Source: Myxococcales bacterium (GTDB lineage Bacteria > Myxococcota_A > Polyangia > Polyangiales > Polyangiaceae). From it: 64,000 bases of DNA. How positions within the stretch are numbered: position 1 is the stretch's first letter; every line of letters begins with the position of its first letter. The stretch covers positions 124,001 to 188,000 of the forward strand of contig JADJKB010000022.1 in assembly GCA_016706225.1 (NCBI GenBank), given 5' to 3'. This document shows positions 60,201 to 64,000 of this stretch, piece by piece. The notes beneath the pieces were generated by a model. The model was not told where the DNA came from. It made no database searches and was given only the letters and a program-made list of their open reading frames with translations. Both the position numbers and the translations under genes were made by a program.

Positions 60201-60923
60201 GTGAGCCCGCGCGAGATCCTTCGCCACCCGCTGACGCGCGTGTTCGGGGCGATGCTTGGGTTTTATCTCGGGCTGGTGCTGCTTACGCCCGGGTTGTGGT
60301 TGCGACTCGCGGCGAAGGAGGGACCGCTCGAGCACGTCGGGCATGTGGTGGTCGTCGCGGCGCTCGGGCTCTGGTGCGTCGTTGCCGCGCGCGCTGGGGG
60401 GCGTGCGAGGGGACTTGCGATCGCTGCCGCGGTTTACCTGACGCTGGTCGTCCTGGAAGAGATCGACTGGGGCGAAGTGTACGGGGTCGATCTAGGTCAC
60501 AGCCTCGTCGCGCGCCTGACGCACGGCTCACCGAACTTCCACAACGCGCAGCTCTCGCATGGCTCCCTGCTCGGCTGGTCGGTGGTGTGGATGAGCGGCC
60601 CGATGATCGTGTTTTTTGCGCTGCCCCTTGCTCCGTTCCAGTCGTGGCGTCGATTTTGGGCAAGCTTCGACCCGGCTGCGTCAACGCTGATCGAGGCGGT
60701 CGTGTTCTTCGGCGCGGCTGCGGCGAGCGTCCTGATCGACGGGCTTCCGCTGCTGGAGAGACGCCTCGGATACGTGCCGCGGGCCGGCGCCGGAGATCCG
60801 ATCGGTGCGCCGCTGGGCCTGTTTCAGATCACGTTCTACGTCGCCTGGTGGCTGGTGGCGTGGCGCGCCCTCCGGGAGATCTCCAAGCGATCGGGCACGG
60901 GGACGCCCTCCGGTGTACCCTGA
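60201..60923 (+). CDS. Integral membrane protein of the radical-SAM cluster
   Basis: 240 residues from the GTG at 60201. About six TM segments: GAMLGFYLGLVLLTPGLWL, HVVVVAALGLWCVVAARAG, LAIAAAVYLTLVVLEEIDWG, WSVVWMSGPMIVFFALPLAP, IEAVVFFGAAAASVLIDGLP, ITFYVAWWLVAWRALREI. The EEIDWGE motif at the end of a helix with a later HN recalls a widespread family of unknown membrane proteins with EExSWGQ and HN motifs. Followed 15 bases later by the B12-binding radical-SAM gene, so clearly co-transcribed. Confidence 0.85.
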   Translation: MSPREILRHPLTRVFGAMLGFYLGLVLLTPGLWLRLAAKEGPLEHVGHVVVVAALGLWCVVAARAGGRARGLAIAAAVYLTLVVLEEIDWGEVYGVDLGHSLVARLTHGSPNFHNAQLSHGSLLGWSVVWMSGPMIVFFALPLAPFQSWRRFWASFDPAASTLIEAVVFFGAAAASVLIDGLPLLERRLGYVPRAGAGDPIGAPLGLFQITFYVAWWLVAWRALREISKRSGTGTPSGVP

Positions 60924-60938
60924 AGCGGCGGTCGCACC

Positions 60939-62693
60939 TTGAAGCTCGCCCTGATTTATCCTCCGTTTTACGCCAAGTCGTTCAACGAGAACTTGCCGAC
61001 CGTCGACGACGAGTTCGGTTTGTTCCCGCACATCGGCTTCGGCTGGGCGGCGCGCGGCGCAAAGGCGGCGGGCTGGCAGGTGCGCCTGTGGGACGCGCCA
61101 GCCGAGAAGAAGTCGCTCGAACGCGTGCTCAGCGAGGTCGAGGCGTGGGGGCCGGATCTGTTGGGGTTCTCGGCGCACGCCTGCCAGACGATCCGAGATC
61201 TGTACGCGTGGTCGGTGCCATTCAAGCAGCGCCTGCGCCTACCCATGCTCGCGGGTGGCTACGAAGCGAAGGTCTACCCACACGAGATCATGCGCGCCGG
61301 CGGATTCGACTTCTTGTGCGGCGCCGAGGGGCACGAGTTCTTGCCCGACTTCTTGCCGGCGTTCGAGCGCGGCCGCGGCTACGAGCGGGTTCCCGATCTG
61401 TTCTTCGAGAGCGGGGGCGAGCTGAAACACACGCTGCCGGGTCGGCGCACGCGGTTTTCCGAGTACCCAACCCCGGACCGCAGCATCTTCGACAACCGCC
61501 TCTACTACTCACACATCTCGCAGCGAAAGAGCTTCACCATCGGCATGAGCGAGGTCGGCTGCCCCTACCCGTGCACGTTCTGCTGCATGCGGCAGAGCGG
61601 CTTCGACGCGCGCTCGGCAGAGCAGGTCGTGAACGAGATGGAGGAATGTCTGGCCCTCGGCATTCACGAGATCGACTGGTTCGACCCGCTGATGTTGCAC
61701 GATCGTCAGCGAGCCCTCGACATCGCACGGGAGGTCAAGCGGCGACGCCTGGACGTGATCTGGTCGTGCCGGTCGCGGGTCGACTCGCTGACCTTTCACA
61801 GCTCGAACAAACCGCCGGACACCGAGCTGATCCGGGCGCTCGCCGAGGGCGGCTGTCGGCGCATCTACTTCGGCATCGAGAGTGGCGACGACGACGTGCT
61901 GAAGGAGATGATGAAGGGGCAGGCCGCCTCGACCGAGCTGGGTCGATGCCTGGCGGAGGTGCGCGAGGCCGGTATCATGGCGCTCGGGTTCTTCATTCTG
62001 GGCGCGCCCGGCGACACACCGGCGAGCGTGAAACGCACGGTCGACCTCTCGCTCTCGTTGCCGCTCGCGTACGCGCAGTATCAGATTGCGGTCATCAAAC
62101 CGCACACGGAGCTCGAGCGGCGGCACGTGGTCGAGGAGCTCGGCGTCGACTACTGGCGTGAGTACGTGGCGGGACGCATCGCTGAGCACCTGCTGCCGAC
62201 GCCTTGGACCGAGTTGCCGCGAGCGGAGCTCGAGCGCATGGCCCGCACGGCGTACCTGCGGTTCTATTCGCGACCCGGGTACGCGCTCGGCATGTTGAAG
62301 CGGGTGCAGAGTGTCGAGGAGCTGAAGCGGTATGCGCGGGTGGGCCTTCAGCTTGCGCTGAGGCCGCTGCGGCCTGCGGCGATGACCTCGGTCGTGCAGC
62401 GTGCTGGGCGGGCGGCGTTAGCGTTTGCCGAGGCGGCGCTCACACTCGCGAGCCCTGGCGCGCGGCACACCGTGTTCGCGCGGGGCGGCGGGCTCGGCGG
62501 CGCGCTCGACCTCGCGAGCGAGGAGGCCGCGCGCAAGGCGAGCGATCCGATGTTGACGCGGGAGCGGGTGGCCACGCTGGGGCTATCAGCGCCTGCGGCC
62601 GACATCCCCAATCGGTACCGCACGTTCTTCGAGACGCTCACGGAGCGCGCCCCGGCTATTTTGGGCCGCGCGCGGAGGGCGGAAGGCGGATGA
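60939..62693 (+). CDS. B12-binding-domain radical SAM protein
   Basis: 584 residues from a TTG start (the only reasonable start after the gene upstream; MKLALIYPPFYAKSF). N-terminal B12-binding-type Rossmann domain (GWAARGAKAAGWQVRLWDAP, WGPDLLGFSAHACQTIRDLY, GGYEAKVYPHEIMRAGGFDF, CGAEGHEFLPD). Radical SAM core: MSEVGCPYPCTFCCMRQSGF (CxxxCxxC), HEIDWFDPLML, GGCRRIYFGIESGDDDVLKE, GIMALGFFILGAPGDTP. A long C-terminal helical part follows. By family such enzymes do methylations, ring closures or rearrangements, often on lipids or antibiotics. The next gene overlaps by 4 bases. Confidence 0.93.
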   Translation: MKLALIYPPFYAKSFNENLPTVDDEFGLFPHIGFGWAARGAKAAGWQVRLWDAPAEKKSLERVLSEVEAWGPDLLGFSAHACQTIRDLYAWSVPFKQRLRLPMLAGGYEAKVYPHEIMRAGGFDFLCGAEGHEFLPDFLPAFERGRGYERVPDLFFESGGELKHTLPGRRTRFSEYPTPDRSIFDNRLYYSHISQRKSFTIGMSEVGCPYPCTFCCMRQSGFDARSAEQVVNEMEECLALGIHEIDWFDPLMLHDRQRALDIAREVKRRRLDVIWSCRSRVDSLTFHSSNKPPDTELIRALAEGGCRRIYFGIESGDDDVLKEMMKGQAASTELGRCLAEVREAGIMALGFFILGAPGDTPASVKRTVDLSLSLPLAYAQYQIAVIKPHTELERRHVVEELGVDYWREYVAGRIAEHLLPTPWTELPRAELERMARTAYLRFYSRPGYALGMLKRVQSVEELKRYARVGLQLALRPLRPAAMTSVVQRAGRAALAFAEAALTLASPGARHTVFARGGGLGGALDLASEEAARKASDPMLTRERVATLGLSAPAADIPNRYRTFFETLTERAPAILGRARRAEGG

Positions 62694-63688
62694 AGCTCGC
62701 GGACAAGCTCGGGGCCGCCGCCGACATGGCAAAGGTACGCGTGCTCGGCCGGAAGATCCCGGTCGCGGTGCGGATCAACCTGAACAATCGCTGCCACTCG
62801 CGCTGTCGGTACTGCTCGTTCTGGTCGACACCGAGCGAGGAGCTCGCCACGGAAGAGTGGTGTCAGGTGATTGCGGAGCTTGCTGCGGCCGGCACCCGGC
62901 GACTGTCACTGTCGGGCGGGGAGCCGACCTTGCGCCGGGATCTCGCCGAGATCGTACGGGCGGCGGTCGATCACGGTATCGCCACCGAGCTCAACTCGAG
63001 CGGTTATTTGTTCTCCGAGCGGAGGGCGGCGCTCGCACCCCTCGAGCTGGTGAAACTCTCGCTCGACGGCAGCGAGTCGGTGCACGATCGCATCCGGGGT
63101 CGCGTCGGTTCGTATCAGGAGCTGCTCGCCGGCATTCAGGTCTTGCGCGAGCTCGGCGTGAAGTTCTCGTTTGCGTTCACGATGACGCGCGAGAACCTGG
63201 ATGACATCCCGCACGCACTCTCGCTGGCGCGGGAGCACGACACGTTCGTAGCGTTCCAGCCGGTGATGGCGACGGAGCACTCGGCGGAGAAGGTGAAGGA
63301 GGAGCTGTTCCCCGACCCGGGCGCCTATCGGCTTGCGGTGGCGCTCTTGGTGCGCGAGAAGCTGCGGGACCCGTCGCGCCTACGCAACAGTCTTGGTGGC
63401 CTCCGGCACATTGCGGCCTGGCCGAACATCACGGGCCTGGCGTGTTTCGCGGGCGAGGTTTTCGCGATGGTGGAGGCCAACGGTGACGTGGTGCCGTGTG
63501 ATCGCATCCAGTACGCGGCAACCATCCCGAACGTCCGGGAGCCCGGCGGGGTCACGCGCGCGCTCGAGCGGCTGCCGGGGTACGAGTGCGCGGGCTGCGG
63601 CTTCTGCGGCTCCGTCGAGCTGAACATGCTGATGGCCGGCCGCGTCGACATCCTGCCAACCGTCGCACGGGTGATCGCGAGCCGGTAG
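62690..63688 (+). CDS. Radical SAM protein with SPASM-type C-terminus
   Basis: 332 residues from the ATG at 62690, overlapping the stop of the B12 radical-SAM gene (ATGA). Core: VRINLNNRCHSRCRYCSFWS (CxxxCxxC), RRLSLSGGEPTLRRDLAEIV, ATELNSSGYLFS, LVKLSLDGSESVHDRIRG. C-terminal: TGLACFAGEVFAMVEANGDV, VPCDRIQYAA, YECAGCGFCGSVELNMLM, consistent with an auxiliary [4Fe-4S] cluster. Related to the 58984 protein. Coupling to the B12 enzyme suggests successive steps on one substrate. Confidence 0.93.
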   Translation: MKLADKLGAAADMAKVRVLGRKIPVAVRINLNNRCHSRCRYCSFWSTPSEELATEEWCQVIAELAAAGTRRLSLSGGEPTLRRDLAEIVRAAVDHGIATELNSSGYLFSERRAALAPLELVKLSLDGSESVHDRIRGRVGSYQELLAGIQVLRELGVKFSFAFTMTRENLDDIPHALSLAREHDTFVAFQPVMATEHSAEKVKEELFPDPGAYRLAVALLVREKLRDPSRLRNSLGGLRHIAAWPNITGLACFAGEVFAMVEANGDVVPCDRIQYAATIPNVREPGGVTRALERLPGYECAGCGFCGSVELNMLMAGRVDILPTVARVIASR

Positions 63689-63696
63689 CGGTCGGA

Positions 63697-63886
63697 GCTG
63701 GCGGCGGCGTTCCGGGCGGGCGGCGGCGTTCCGGGCTGGCGGCGGCGTTCCGGGCTGGCGGCGGCGTTCCGGGCGGGCGGCGGCGTTCTGCGCTGGCGGC
63801 GGCGTTCTGCGCTGGCGGCGGCGTTCCGGGCTGGCGGCGGCGCTCCGGGCGGGCGGCGGCGTTCCGGGCGGGCGGCGGCGCTCTGA
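63697..63886. repeat. Ten copies of a 19-bp tandem repeat
   Basis: Unit G-C-T/G-GGCGGCGGCG-T/C-TC-C/T-G-G/C (19 bases), ten perfectly phased copies from 63697 to 63886, starting 8 bases after the radical-SAM stop. The unit length is not a multiple of 3, so it is not a coding repeat; variants differ mainly at positions 3, 14 and 17-19. The 268-base gap holds nothing else certain. Confidence 0.85.
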
Positions 63887-63956
63887 CCTGACGCGCAGGC
63901 GACACGCGGCTTGCCCGGCGCCCGGCCCTCGTGATATTGTCTGCCCTATTCAAGTC

Positions 63957-64000
63957 ATGATTGCCTCGCCGTCGCAACCTCAGCCCACGTCGCCGCGCCC
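63957..64000 (+). CDS. Possible start of a gene cut by the right edge
   Basis: An ATG at 63957 opens a frame (MIASPSQPQPTSPRP) to the window end. A GATATTGT stretch about 20 bases upstream looks like a -10 region. Only 14 codons are visible, so nothing can be said of function. Confidence 0.4.
   Translation, partial: MIASPSQPQPTSPR

Noticed and set aside
60296..62161. 621-codon plus-strand frame over the radical-SAM cluster
   Set aside because: Arg/Ala-rich shadow frame; radical SAM motifs are in the other frame.
63697..63886. CRISPR array
   Set aside because: The 19-bp units are head-to-tail with no spacers and no cas genes nearby.

Overview
The window looks like chromosomal DNA from a large-genome myxobacterium, probably Polyangiales/Sorangium-like. 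The signs are very high GC with strongly G/C third codon positions, four Hanks-type Ser/Thr kinases, an FHA-sigma54 activator, a MYXO-CTERM-like protein tail, and at least eleven secreted lipoproteins built as lipobox, Gly-rich linker, then Cys-rich or enzymatic domain. This placement is inferred from family content, not from a marker gene. No tRNA, rRNA, insertion sequence, CRISPR array or prophage was seen. No gap between genes exceeds about 270 bases.

Layout. 1-4.1 kb: a somatomedin-B-like lipoprotein (cut by the left edge), an outer-membrane barrel and a Cys-module/beta-propeller lipoprotein. 4.3-11.3 kb: a single-TM kinase, a PEGA-like signal-peptide protein, a MYXO-CTERM amidase and a polytopic kinase with an HCD catalytic loop. 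11.4-15.5 kb: a tight minus-strand operon (TetR regulator, lipocalin-like protein, SDR, DUF362-CBM9 lipoprotein). 15.8-26.9 kb: mostly core functions (mpl, metF, typA, a methyltransferase), plus an odd response-regulator domain, an L,D-transpeptidase-fold protein that has lost its catalytic residues, and an FAD oxidase with a frameshifted C-terminus. 27-36.8 kb: lipoproteins around pckG. 36.8-42.7 kb: a second single-TM kinase, an FHA-sigma54 activator, a second PEGA-like protein and a TerB-like protein. 42.8-50.3 kb: two lipoproteins, a ClC protein with a non-canonical filter, a second polytopic kinase and a PPK2. 50.4-58 kb: lipoproteins, a GNAT, an M64-type metallopeptidase, an orphan molybdopterin oxidoreductase and a HAD phosphatase. 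58.1-63.7 kb: a divergent cluster with three radical-SAM enzymes (one B12-binding) and two polytopic membrane proteins. A 10-copy 19-bp tandem repeat and the start of another gene close the window.

How it works together. Much of the window concerns the cell envelope: surface lipoproteins, peptidoglycan enzymes (amidase, Mpl, pseudo-transpeptidase) and phospho-signalling by transmembrane kinases that may sense envelope state and feed regulators such as the FHA-sigma54 activator. The radical-SAM cluster is the best candidate for an undescribed pathway, most likely modification of a lipid or small molecule at the membrane. Hairpin-array repeats sit between genes at four places.
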